Source of the DNA: Planctomycetes bacterium TMED75
Lineage (GTDB): Bacteria > Planctomycetota > Phycisphaerae > Phycisphaerales > SM1A02
Reading direction: 5' to 3'
Assembly (NCBI GenBank): GCA_002171655.1
Contig: NHEC01000047.1
Location: 1-54,453 of the forward strand
Length of the DNA stretch: 54,453 bases
Part shown: piece by piece, positions 44,563 to 53,094 of the stretch
Layout of the letters: each line of letters opens with the position of its first letter
How positions within the stretch are numbered: position 1 is the stretch's first letter
Made by a program: the position numbers and the translations under genes
The notes under the pieces: model-generated
Told to the model about the DNA's origin: nothing
What the model saw: only the letters and a program-made list of their open reading frames with translations
The model's database searches: none

Positions 44563-45440
44563 TCCACGCTCAGTTCAAAGGTGGCGTCGAGAACCTCTCC
44601 GGACTTGACCAAGGGCAGGTCGCTTCGATCACTCAGAGCGGCAGCCGGTGCCATCATCGGCTCGATGGCGACAAAGTCCGCTCCCGGGGGGTGGTAGACC
44701 TGAATGAAGTGCCAGGGTGCGGCAGCATGCAGCCGAACGGTCTTTCCTCCTCCGGCAAGGGCGAAGATCGTTCTGGAGTCCGCTCGGCGATAGAGATCGT
44801 CGAAGGTCCGCCCCATGAGTGGCCCGTCAAGATCCGCTGGGCCCATGACCACCAGATCACCGGAGTCATCTCGAACCGGCAAGCACTGCTCGTCAAGCTG
44901 CACGTGTTCCAGTTGTGGCGTCTCTAGAGAGAGCACAGTGTCCTCGACATCGGGAAGACAAAGGTAGGGATGCCACCCGAAGGAAGCAGGAACATCACAG
45001 CCTCCGTTGGCGAAGACCTGGGTGTTCACGCGAATCGACCGATCCTCAAGGACGTACTCGACCCGAAGGGTGTGCGGATAGGGAAAGAGCTTGATCAGTT
45101 CCGGGTGCAGTCCCCACTCCAGAGTGACGGCGGCCCGGTCCCCTTCCACCTCGAGGTTGGTCCAGTCAGAGAATCTCAGCAGGCAGCCGTGGATGGGAAG
45201 ATCGTTGTCATCCCGCTTGACCCAGGGATGAGCGCCAAATGGATCGGCACGGAGTCGGTTTGCAAACGGATAGAGCAGAGGAATGCCTCCGGTCTTTGCG
45301 TCTGAACGAAAAACGTCCTCCGGAACCGGAAGGCGGACGTGTTCGACTCCCCCCACACACCAGGAGAGGCAGCAGAAGCCCAGTTCGGGAGCGATACGGG
45401 CGGTGGCGCCCCCAGAAGAGTGCAGATGGATGTCAGGCAT
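44559..45440 (-). CDS. Aldose 1-epimerase-family protein
   Basis: 293 residues from the ATG at 45440; longer in-frame starts have no support. Galactose-mutarotase fold: GGIPLLYPFANRLRAD, substrate His in LPIHGCLLR (about 84), catalytic His in FGWHPYLCLP (about 153), and catalytic Glu in FVAIEPMMAPAAAL (about 265). It interconverts alpha and beta anomers of a sugar or sugar phosphate. First gene of a small unit with the SDR downstream; divergent from the BtpA-like gene. Confidence 0.9.
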   Translation of the reverse strand: MPDIHLHSSGGATARIAPELGFCCLSWCVGGVEHVRLPVPEDVFRSDAKTGGIPLLYPFANRLRADPFGAHPWVKRDDNDLPIHGCLLRFSDWTNLEVEGDRAAVTLEWGLHPELIKLFPYPHTLRVEYVLEDRSIRVNTQVFANGGCDVPASFGWHPYLCLPDVEDTVLSLETPQLEHVQLDEQCLPVRDDSGDLVVMGPADLDGPLMGRTFDDLYRRADSRTIFALAGGGKTVRLHAAAPWHFIQVYHPPGADFVAIEPMMAPAAALSDRSDLPLVKSGEVLDATFELSVE

Positions 45441-45499
45441 GAGCGCACCGTACACTCTGGAGCGTCGATCTGCCCCATCGGGCATCGGAAGGAGATCAC

Positions 45500-46342
45500 A
45501 TGAGCCAGTCAGCCCAATCACCGACCCCCGAGCAACGCACCCGAGAGTTGTTTGGCCGCCATCGGGCCTTGGTGGGCATGGTCCACGTGGGGGCACTCCC
45601 CGGGACTCCACGCAACCGGTGTGGCATCGATGAACTTTTGGTCAACGCTGCACGGGATGCGAGCCTCCTCGCCGATGCAGGCTTTGATGCCTTGTTGATC
45701 GAGAACATGCACGATCTGCCCTACCTGAAGCGAACCGTCGGGCCGGAAATCGTCGCCTCGATGAGTGTGATCGCCCGAGCACTGCGAGAAACTGTGGAAT
45801 TACCCCTGGGTGTCCAGATTCTGGCGGGCGCCAATCGAGAGGCCCTGGCAGTTGCGCAGTCCGCCGACTGCCGCTTCATTCGAGCCGAAGGCTTTGCCTA
45901 CGCGAGTATCGCGGACGAGGGTCTGCTCGAGGAAGCCGACGCCGGTCCCCTGCTCAGATATCGCAAGGCGATCGATGCAGAGGAGATCGCGATTCTGGCG
46001 GATGTTCGCAAGAAGCACAGTGCTCATGCTCTGACCGCAGACGTGTCGCTCGAGGAGCAGGTTGAGACGATCGAATTCATGGGTGGTGATGGCGTGATCG
46101 TCACCGGACCGGCGACCGGCCGACGCGTGGACACCGATGAGGTGGTTCGTGCCGGCACCGCCTCGGGGCTTCCGGTGATCACCGGATCCGGAGCTTGTGC
46201 AGAGACGATTGCCCAACTGCTCGACCATGCAGATGCTGCGATCATCGGCAGTGCGACCAAGGTCGACGGCCGCTGGGAGCAACCGGTGGATTTGGCAAGA
46301 GCGCAGGCGATCGTGGGCGCGGCCCGCGTCCGTCACGCCTGA
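45500..46342 (+). CDS. BtpA/SgcQ-family TIM-barrel protein
   Basis: 280 residues. BtpA-family signatures: ALVGMVHVGALPGTPR (about 23-38), LADAGFDALLIENMHDLPY, LGVQILAGANREALAVAQ, FIRAEGFAYASIADEG, GDGVIVTGPATGRRVD and GLPVITGSGA. BtpA is needed for photosystem I stability in cyanobacteria, while SgcQ is a putative sugar/nucleoside enzyme; in non-photosynthetic bacteria the role is unknown. First gene of a four-gene run with aminotransferase, CoaX and GTPase. Confidence 0.92.
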   Translation: MSQSAQSPTPEQRTRELFGRHRALVGMVHVGALPGTPRNRCGIDELLVNAARDASLLADAGFDALLIENMHDLPYLKRTVGPEIVASMSVIARALRETVELPLGVQILAGANREALAVAQSADCRFIRAEGFAYASIADEGLLEEADAGPLLRYRKAIDAEEIAILADVRKKHSAHALTADVSLEEQVETIEFMGGDGVIVTGPATGRRVDTDEVVRAGTASGLPVITGSGACAETIAQLLDHADAAIIGSATKVDGRWEQPVDLARAQAIVGAARVRHA

Positions 46343-46358
46343 AGCCTACACTGGACTC

Positions 46359-47225
46359 ATGCTGGTATGGATCAACGGCACAATCAGCCAGCCCGAGGAT
46401 GCTCGAATCAGTGTGTTCGACCGAGGGTTCATGTACGGAGACTCGGTCTACGAGGCGGTCCGCTTCTTTGATGGAGTCGGTGTGGGCATGGACCAGCACG
46501 TGCAAAGACTCCGCAGGAGTCTTGCCTACACCAAGATCACCGGATTCAAGCCAGATGACTACCGGATCATCTGCAGGTCCTTGATGGAATCCCTGCAGAC
46601 CGAGGATGCGATGGTCTATCTGCAGGTGACGCGTGGAGTGCAGATTCCGCGGAGACACTGCCCTGATTCCAACCTGACTCCCTCGGTGATCGCGGTGGGG
46701 TCCCCCGCTGCTTCCCTGGAAAGTATGACGCAGCCGATGCAGATTTCAGTGACGGTGGAACCGGATCTGCGTCGAATGCACTGCGACGTGAAGGCGACGA
46801 ATCTGCTTGAGAACGTCCTGGCAACGATGGCCGCAGAGCAAATGCAGGCCCAGGAACCAATTCTGCAGCTGGACGGGGTCCTCACCGAAGGCTCCTCTTC
46901 CAACATCTTCGTGGTCCAGGGCACCACGGTGCGGACTCCTCAACTCAACCATCCGAGACCGATCCTGCCCGGGATCAATCGCCAGCTGGCCCTGGACGCC
47001 GCGCAAGCTCTGGGGCTGAGAATCGAAGAGACCTCGATCAGCGCCAAGGAGCTCCGAGACGCGGACGAAGCCTTCATCACCTCCAGCAGCCGGGTCCTGG
47101 CGTCGATACAAGCGGTAGACGGACGATCGATACGATCCGGTTCGATCGGAGCGGTTACCCTGCAGATTCACGATGAACTGGTCCGCAGAATTCGAGCCGG
47201 ATCCTCCATCACTCCACAGACCTGA
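46359..47225 (+). CDS. Class IV aminotransferase (D-amino acid / branched-chain type)
   Basis: 288 residues from the ATG at 46359, 16 nt after the BtpA-like gene. Features: ISVFDRGFMYGDSVYEAVRFF near the N-terminus, PLP Lys in HCDVKATNLLENVLA (about 148), Glu in LTEGSSSNIFVV, and PILPGINRQLAL. The CDVKxxNLLxNVLA segment resembles D-alanine transaminases more than IlvE (which has a longer N-terminal part). Could supply D-glutamate/D-alanine for the cell wall or branched-chain amino acids; not decided. Confidence 0.88.
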   Translation: MLVWINGTISQPEDARISVFDRGFMYGDSVYEAVRFFDGVGVGMDQHVQRLRRSLAYTKITGFKPDDYRIICRSLMESLQTEDAMVYLQVTRGVQIPRRHCPDSNLTPSVIAVGSPAASLESMTQPMQISVTVEPDLRRMHCDVKATNLLENVLATMAAEQMQAQEPILQLDGVLTEGSSSNIFVVQGTTVRTPQLNHPRPILPGINRQLALDAAQALGLRIEETSISAKELRDADEAFITSSSRVLASIQAVDGRSIRSGSIGAVTLQIHDELVRRIRAGSSITPQT

Positions 47226-47242
47226 ACACGGCGAACCACACC

Positions 47243-48031
47243 ATGCCATCCCTTGATCTCATTGCCATCTCCGTAGGCAACACCAGGACCCACGTCGGTC
47301 TCTTCCGCAACGACGAACTCGACCAGTCCGTGGACATCGAGGGGACTGATCGAGCGAAAATCGTCGAAGTGGTCACCGAACACTGGAAGGCATGCGCGGA
47401 ATCGGAAAAGCGGGCCGTGGCGATGGCCTCCGTCAACGAGGTGACGGCTCGTGAACTCCGATCCGTCATCGAGGATCAATTGGGCGAAGAGGTCTACGAA
47501 CTTGGCACCGACCTCCCGGTTCCCATCGGACTTGCTCTGGATCCGGAAGCGACCCCCGGCGTTGATCGGCTGTTGTGCGCCGCCGCCTCGTGGGATTTAC
47601 TCAAGCAAGCATGCGTGGTGATCAACGCCGGAACCGCGGTTACCGTTGATTTCGTCGATGGCGAAGGTGTGTTTCATGGCGGAGTGATCGCACCCGGCGT
47701 TCAGATGCAGCTGGATGCGTTGCATGCGGGTACCGATGCACTGCCCCAGTTGAATTTCTCGAAACCAGACGGCGAACCGTTCGGACGCAATACGGCATCT
47801 GCGATGCAACGCGGCGTGTACCACGGAGTCCGAGGCCTGGCGTGGCGCATGGTCGAGGAATTCGCGCTGGCCTACGAAGCTTTTCCCCTGGTCATTGCCA
47901 CCGGGGGGAATGCCTCGGAACTCTTCGACGGGGACGAACTGGTCAACCGTCTGATTCCCGAACTCGAATTGAGGGGAATTCTGGCCTCTGCGAAGCTGGC
48001 GCTTGCCGAACCGGTCGACTCTGAGGAATGA
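47243..48031 (+). CDS. coaX: Type III pantothenate kinase
   Basis: 262 residues. CoaX marks: ISVGNTRTHVGLF (phosphate 1 loop, about 9-21), PGVDRLLCAAAS (about 106-117), VINAGTAVTVDFVDGEGVFHGG (phosphate 2) and GGVIAPGVQMQLDALH. First step of coenzyme A synthesis. The first residue after the loop Ser-Val-Gly-Asn is changed from the usual 'IDxGNT' to 'ISVGNT', so the Asp that normally holds metal is Ser; this should be checked since that Asp is important in characterised CoaX proteins. Overlaps the GTPase gene by four bases. Confidence 0.9.
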   Translation: MPSLDLIAISVGNTRTHVGLFRNDELDQSVDIEGTDRAKIVEVVTEHWKACAESEKRAVAMASVNEVTARELRSVIEDQLGEEVYELGTDLPVPIGLALDPEATPGVDRLLCAAASWDLLKQACVVINAGTAVTVDFVDGEGVFHGGVIAPGVQMQLDALHAGTDALPQLNFSKPDGEPFGRNTASAMQRGVYHGVRGLAWRMVEEFALAYEAFPLVIATGGNASELFDGDELVNRLIPELELRGILASAKLALAEPVDSEE

Positions 48032-49014
48032 GCGACCATCCGGACCAGCCGGATCTCCGATGCCGTGCGTGGTGGGCGAGCAGTCCGCTGCCGGGGGCGA
48101 TCGGCGTACTTCATCTGCAGGGTGAGGTCGAGAAGACCCTTGGCCGCCTGAAGGTCACCATTCCTGCAGTCAGCAAGACCACTCTGGTCGAGGTAGCGGG
48201 AATCGATGAGGCGGTGATCGCGAGAACTGGCGTCGATTCATGCTTGCTGATGCCCCATGGGGGGCCGCGCATACGTCAACTGCTCTCGCGGGCTCTTGAG
48301 CAGATCGGGGTCGAGCTTCGGCTTGCAGATTCGATCCCCTTGGCAGACGCCTGGCCGGAAGCGACCGATTCGATTGAGGCAGCCCTGCTTGAAGCACTGG
48401 CCATCACCGAAAGCCCCAGAGCGATTCCGCTGCTGCTTGCTCAGCCAAAGCGGCATCGAGCAGCGGTCAGGCCAGCGGCTTCAGAGGATTTTGAACGAAT
48501 CCGCGCACTCCAACGACTGCTCAGCCCACCCTTGATTGGAATTGCCGGCAGCCCCAATGTGGGCAAGAGTACGCTGCTCAACACCCTGGCCGGCCAGGAA
48601 GTGGCAATTGCAGCGGACCAAGCGGGAACGACCCGAGATGCGGTGGTGTCACGGGTGCTGCTCGATGGTGTTGCCTGCGAGGTCGTTGATCTGCCGGGCC
48701 GACGAACCAGTGATGACGCCATCGAACAGAGCGCCATCAGGCTTTCAGATCAGTTCATCGAAAGCGCTGATCTGCTGATTCTGGTGGTCGAGGATCCCGC
48801 CGCACGCGCTCCCGCACTGGGTCGCACCCCCGACCTGGTGGTGCTGAACAAGATCGACCGGCTGGATGACCTCAAAGCATGGGAGGGACCGAGGGTGAGC
48901 GCCTTGACTGGAGAGGGCATCGCACCGCTGGCGTCACTCATTCGAGAATGGTTGATCCCCAGCCGATACCTGGATTCGGAAGAACCCTGGATCTTTCACA
49001 ACCCTCCGGAATGA
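48028..49014 (+). CDS. MnmE/TrmE-like GTPase, shortened
   Basis: 328 residues against about 450 for MnmE. The G domain has GSPNVGKST (about 174-182), GTTRD (about 203), DLPG (about 222, where MnmE has DTAG) and NKID (about 275). The N-terminal 120 residues resemble the TrmE folate-binding domain only loosely (LPGAIGVLHLQGEVEKTL). The C-terminal helical domain and the Cys-containing CxGK tail that modify tRNA are missing. So it is a MnmE-derived GTPase unlikely to do the standard tRNA wobble uridine reaction. Start overlaps coaX (ATGA). Confidence 0.82.
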   Translation: MSDHPDQPDLRCRAWWASSPLPGAIGVLHLQGEVEKTLGRLKVTIPAVSKTTLVEVAGIDEAVIARTGVDSCLLMPHGGPRIRQLLSRALEQIGVELRLADSIPLADAWPEATDSIEAALLEALAITESPRAIPLLLAQPKRHRAAVRPAASEDFERIRALQRLLSPPLIGIAGSPNVGKSTLLNTLAGQEVAIAADQAGTTRDAVVSRVLLDGVACEVVDLPGRRTSDDAIEQSAIRLSDQFIESADLLILVVEDPAARAPALGRTPDLVVLNKIDRLDDLKAWEGPRVSALTGEGIAPLASLIREWLIPSRYLDSEEPWIFHNPPE

Positions 49015-49020
49015 ACGGAT

Positions 49021-49800
49021 TCAGAGTCCGACGATCGAGTAACCACTGTCAACGTAGACGACCTGCCCGGTGATTCCAGCGGAGTAGTCGCTGAGCAGCC
49101 AGGAAGCAGTATTGCCGACGTCAGCGCCAGTGATGTTGCGGTGCAGAGGTGCCTTCTGCTCGACCCAGTCCAGGATCTCGGCGAATCCACCGACTGCCAT
49201 GGAACTCATGGTGCGCAGTGGGCCGCCGGAAATCACGTTCATGCGGAGATTCTTCGGCCCCAGCTCAAGCGCTAGGTATCGGTTCGTGGCTTCCAGTGCG
49301 GCCTTGGCGACCCCCATCACGTTGTAACCAGGAACCGCCTTCTCCGCACCGTAGTAACTCATCGCGAGCATTGATCCGCCATCCGGCATCACGTCGGCTG
49401 CACGATTCGCCATTGCGGCATAGGTGTAGGCAGAGATGTCAATCGCCTGGGTGAAGACTTCACGAGGGGTGGCGGCGAACTTGCCGACCTGCAGCCAGTC
49501 CTTGTCGGCGAATGCGATCGAATGAACCAGAAAGTCAATCGAACCAAAATCAGACTTGATCGAATCAAAGACTTCATCGAGGTTTTCGTCACTGGACGCA
49601 TCAAGTGGCTTGAGCCACGGATCCTCGATCCCCAGACCGCTTATGGCCTTGTTGCACCGCCTCAGCATCTTCTCCCCAGGAAGGTGGGTGAACAGACACT
49701 CAGCGCCTTCTCGGACCAGACTTTCGGTGATCGAATATGCGAAGGATCGGTCGTTGGCGATGCCGACGATCAAGCCACGTTTACCGTCCATGATGCCCAT
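49021..49800 (-). CDS. fabI: Enoyl-ACP reductase (NADH), FabI
   Basis: 259 residues from the ATG at 49800 with GGAGG seven bases upstream. FabI signature: GLIVGIANDRSFAYSI at the cofactor site, FLVHSIAFAD, and the catalytic Tyr-x6-Lys in SYYGAEKAVPGYNVMGVAKAAL (Tyr about 157, Lys about 164), with SGGPLRTMSSMAV after it. Last reduction step of fatty acid elongation. Convergent with the GTPase gene. Ser/Gly in the PLRTMS segment follow the usual pattern, so sensitivity to triclosan-type inhibitors cannot be judged from this. Confidence 0.96.
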   Translation of the reverse strand: MGIMDGKRGLIVGIANDRSFAYSITESLVREGAECLFTHLPGEKMLRRCNKAISGLGIEDPWLKPLDASSDENLDEVFDSIKSDFGSIDFLVHSIAFADKDWLQVGKFAATPREVFTQAIDISAYTYAAMANRAADVMPDGGSMLAMSYYGAEKAVPGYNVMGVAKAALEATNRYLALELGPKNLRMNVISGGPLRTMSSMAVGGFAEILDWVEQKAPLHRNITGADVGNTASWLLSDYSAGITGQVVYVDSGYSIVGL

Positions 49801-49934
49801 GAGAATGCCTCCAAGAAGAATGGGAAGTTGGAGAGTATAGGAGATAACCCCTGATGACCCGCCAAACGGCGTGAGGAGATGGGAAGCGCCCCCCTCAAGT
49901 GCTCGCTACAATGGGAAATTGCTATTCAACCGAC

Positions 49935-50008
49935 GCGCGCGTAGCTCAATTGGATAGAGCATCGGCCTTCGAAGCCGAGGGTTGGGGGTTCGAGTCCCTC
50001 CGCGCGTG
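49935..50008 (+). tRNA. tRNA-Arg (anticodon UCG)
   Basis: 74 nt. Acceptor stem GCGCGCG/CGCGCGT with a G-U first pair, D arm AGCTCAATTGGATAGAGC, anticodon stem TCGGC/GCCGA around CTTCGAA (anticodon UCG, reads CGA), T loop TTCGAGT. Discriminator G at 50008; CCA not encoded. A hairpin follows immediately. Confidence 0.96.
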
Positions 50009-50012
50009 CTGC

Positions 50013-50045
50013 AACACCCTGCCATGGTTTCATGGTGGGGTGTTT
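50013..50045 (+). terminator. Terminator hairpin after tRNA-Arg
   Basis: AACACCC (50013-50019) pairs with GGGTGTT (50038-50044) and, inside, CCATG with CATGG around a GTTT loop, four bases after the tRNA end. Followed by T and CGTTGT: weak T tract, but a stable stem. Confidence 0.65.
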
Positions 50046-50188
50046 CGTTGTGAGGACACCGCCGAACGCCCTGTAATGACCTGATGGAGTGATTAGGGCG
50101 TGCTGAAGACGAAGGAAAACGGCGTTCAATCACGTTCTTCTGAATGGTCGATGCACGAACCCCGGGGCGGTTGGGGTATGGTGGATGC

Positions 50189-51295
50189 ATGATGTCACCG
50201 ACACCACAGCTCGCTGGCCTGGCATTGGCAGCTTTGCTCTCGACGACGACCCAGGGTGAGGTCTGGACGGTGGACGATGATGGACCTGCAGACTTCAGCA
50301 GCATCCAGGAAGCCATCGAAGCCTCCGCGGACGGCGATCGAATCGAGATCCGCGCGGGCACGTACGCGGTTCTCGACTTCGGTGCTGATCCACTGGCCAA
50401 CATCGACTCCAGAGATCTCGAATTGATCGGGGTGGACGGTCGTGAGGTGACGATCCTCGACGCCCAGAGCTACGCACCGGTCATCACTCTTTTCGGGTGG
50501 GATGGCATCGGTGATGATGGCCTCTTCTCCGCACGCCTGAAGATCAGCGGGGTGACCATTCGCAACGGAGCCAGCGGCGGGATTCAGGCGTTCTCATACA
50601 ACGACGGACCAGGTATAGAACTGATCGTCGATGACTGCATCATCGAGAACTGCCGGGAACCCGGCATCTGGATGGGTGGGGACATCCGTCGACTCGAAGT
50701 TCGCCGCTCGGTAATCCGCAACAATGACAGCACCTATCTGTCGGGTGGAATCTGCGCGGATGAGAGTGATTTCCTGCTCATCGAACAATGCGTCTTCACC
50801 GGCAACTACAGCGATACTCTGGGTGGTGCACTCCGGCTCTGGGGGGCGTACCAGGATCCCAGCCTGATCCAGATCAACGACTGCATCTTTGAGGACAATA
50901 TTGCGTCTCAAGGCGCGGCAATTTCAGGCAACCACGTCGAACTTCAGATCACCAACACCCGGTTTGCCACCAACTCGGGTGGGCAGGGAACCGCTCTCTA
51001 CATACCGTTTGATTCCACCGCCACGATCAGTGGGTCCTACTTCTGTGAGAACGGACCGCAGCAGTTCGAAGGCGAGTGGACGGATCTCGGAGGCAACCAG
51101 TTCGAGGTTTCATGCAATCCAAGCCAACCCTGTCCGGGGGATCTCGATCAGGACTGGATTCGGGGTGGAACCGATCTTGCCCGACTACTTGCCGCCTGGG
51201 GTGCCTGCAGTGGATGTGAGGAAGACTTGAGTGGTGACGGATTCGTTGACGGAACGGACCTTGCCTTCATCCTTGCGTACTGGGGACCCTGCTGA
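50189..51295 (+). CDS. Secreted parallel beta-helix protein with C-terminal dockerin-like repeats
   Basis: 368 residues from tandem ATG codons at 50189/50192. Signal peptide (LAGLALAALLSTTTQG). The start EVWTVDDDGPADFSSIQEAI is the usual opening of right-handed beta-helix (pectate-lyase-like/PbH1) proteins; repeats follow (LKISGVTIRNGAS, LIVDDCIIENCREPGIW, LEVRRSVIRNNDS). No catalytic residues of lyases were identified. The end holds two Ca2+-binding dockerin-like units (PGDLDQDWIRGGTDLARLL and EDLSGDGFVDGTDLAFIL), each ending in AWG/YWG, common in exported proteins of Phycisphaerae and thought to work as a sorting or attachment tail. Confidence 0.85.
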   Translation: MMSPTPQLAGLALAALLSTTTQGEVWTVDDDGPADFSSIQEAIEASADGDRIEIRAGTYAVLDFGADPLANIDSRDLELIGVDGREVTILDAQSYAPVITLFGWDGIGDDGLFSARLKISGVTIRNGASGGIQAFSYNDGPGIELIVDDCIIENCREPGIWMGGDIRRLEVRRSVIRNNDSTYLSGGICADESDFLLIEQCVFTGNYSDTLGGALRLWGAYQDPSLIQINDCIFEDNIASQGAAISGNHVELQITNTRFATNSGGQGTALYIPFDSTATISGSYFCENGPQQFEGEWTDLGGNQFEVSCNPSQPCPGDLDQDWIRGGTDLARLLAAWGACSGCEEDLSGDGFVDGTDLAFILAYWGPC

Positions 51296-51342
51296 AGCTG
51301 GCTGCCCGACACCGCGAGTGCGAGAAGCACAACACCAGCTGA

Positions 51343-53061
51343 TTAGAACTTACGAGGATGCGTATCGCGGACCGCTCGGATTCGGTCCAGCTCCTCGAGG
51401 AAAATCTCCACGAGTTCGGGATCGAAGTGGGTCCCAGACAGTTCTTGGATTTCTGCTAGCACTCGCTCTTCAGGCCAGGCTTCCTTGTAGGAACGAACCG
51501 AACAGAGCGCGTCGTAGACATCTGCAAGTCCGACAATACGTGCCTCAATGGGAATGTCCTCGCCCGCGAGACCCTGTCGGATCGGCTCGGTTGGTGCCAG
51601 ATCAACTTCATCAGGATCGAGTGCGCCCGGATATCCCCCACCATCCCATCGCTCATGATGATGCAGCGCGACAGTACGGGCGAGTTCATCGAAGTCGGCA
51701 TGAGTGTGTTCGAAGAGTCGGGCACCGATCAGGGTGTGCATCTGCATGCGGGCAAATTCATCGGGATCGAGTCGACCGGGCTTCTTCAGTATCGCATCTG
51801 GTATGCCGATCTTGCCAACATCGTGAAGCATCGCGGCAATGGACAACCGGTCACGCTGACGTTCCATCTCGATCTGAGGCATGCCCCGTCGTTTCGCCCA
51901 ACCTTCAAACAGAACTCGCGAATAGCCCGCGACGCGCTTCACGTGCGCTCCTGTTTCCTTGGGATCATGAATCTCCGCCATGGCGATCATTCGCTCGATC
52001 AGCGATCGAGTGATGCGCGCACGCTCCAGGGCGACACTGGCGATCGAAGCCAGATTGCGAATGAGACCGACGTCTTCGGTGTCGAAACGAGCTTTGGGCT
52101 GACCATCCGGTGTGCTGGGGTTCGCGAGCTGAAGGACTCCCAGCGGATCACCATTGGGCGATTTCAGAGGATAGGCCAGCATCGCCTTGGTGCGGTAGCC
52201 GGTTCGCTCGTCGTAGGAGCTGAGAAAGTGGTACCCCGCATCAGCGGGAATCTTGTACACATCCTCGACGTTGACGTGTTCACCGGTAATGCTGACTCGA
52301 CCTGAGATCGATCCGTGAGAGATCGGTACTCGAAAACCACCGGCCAGATCGACGAAACTCCGACCACTTTGAAGGTGAGCGTCATTCTGAACGAATCGAA
52401 CCACGAGATCATCTTCGTCCCGAGTGAGGATCGCACCTGCCTCCGCGCGAACGAGATGCCGTGCCTCCGTCAGCACGTGCTGCATCAGGATGTCAAGGTC
52501 ACGGATCTCGTTGAGTTCAATACCGACATTACCGATCGACTGCAGCCGCACGCCCTGGGTGTCAACCTTGTCCCGAAGAGCGTCGATCGACTGGCGGAAC
52601 ATGCTGTTGAGTTCCTGCAGTTCGGCATTCTGGGATCGAAGCTGATCACTGATCTGTACTGCACTCTGCGAACTTCGTCGATGCCGCAGGTCAGCCGCAT
52701 GAGCGAGTGCATGACGTCGCAACCGGGATTGAAACTCAAGTGGCTCAGGAAGGGTGGTGAAGAAATCAGAGGCACCCGACGTGAATGCCTCCAACGTGTC
52801 CCGGGGCGACCCCTTGTCCGAGACCACGATGAAAGGAACATCACCCAGTCCGGCAGGGCCGTCCTCCCCCATCCCACGAACCGCTTCCAGATCGATGAGC
52901 GCCAGTCGAGCGATTGCCGAAGTGCCACTGGAAAGCTCCTGAATCTCTCGGACGATCCACGTGACTGCTGCATGAGATTCCGCAAGCCGAGAGCGGATCT
53001 CGCGGATCGTATTCGCATCATCTATGGCGACAACCAGCTCTATGGGGCAGGATTCCGGCAT
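51343..53061 (-). CDS. Receiver-GAF-HD-GYP protein (cyclic di-GMP phosphodiesterase)
   Basis: 572 residues. Residues 1-125 are CheY-like (DD at 14-15, candidate phosphoacceptor Asp about 57 in LIDLEA), but the conserved Lys of the TKP motif is replaced (TTLPEP), so phosphorylation may not occur. A coiled coil (about 130-180) leads into a GAF domain (about 185-345). The HD-GYP domain has LHDVGKIGIPD (HD pair) and HHERWDGGGYPG (the GYP motif), with HTLIGARLFEH between, all residues for metal-dependent hydrolysis of c-di-GMP. It would link an unknown GAF ligand or degenerate receiver to c-di-GMP levels. Monocistronic by position. Confidence 0.92.
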   Translation of the reverse strand: MPESCPIELVVAIDDANTIREIRSRLAESHAAVTWIVREIQELSSGTSAIARLALIDLEAVRGMGEDGPAGLGDVPFIVVSDKGSPRDTLEAFTSGASDFFTTLPEPLEFQSRLRRHALAHAADLRHRRSSQSAVQISDQLRSQNAELQELNSMFRQSIDALRDKVDTQGVRLQSIGNVGIELNEIRDLDILMQHVLTEARHLVRAEAGAILTRDEDDLVVRFVQNDAHLQSGRSFVDLAGGFRVPISHGSISGRVSITGEHVNVEDVYKIPADAGYHFLSSYDERTGYRTKAMLAYPLKSPNGDPLGVLQLANPSTPDGQPKARFDTEDVGLIRNLASIASVALERARITRSLIERMIAMAEIHDPKETGAHVKRVAGYSRVLFEGWAKRRGMPQIEMERQRDRLSIAAMLHDVGKIGIPDAILKKPGRLDPDEFARMQMHTLIGARLFEHTHADFDELARTVALHHHERWDGGGYPGALDPDEVDLAPTEPIRQGLAGEDIPIEARIVGLADVYDALCSVRSYKEAWPEERVLAEIQELSGTHFDPELVEIFLEELDRIRAVRDTHPRKF

Positions 53062-53094
53062 GCAGAGGATTCTAGTGGCTGAACAGCCCCCCAG

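Noticed and set aside
49906-50403. Minus-strand frame containing TRGGTRTPNPRLRRPMLYPIELRA
   Set aside because: This is antisense translation of tRNA-Arg, a known annotation artefact.
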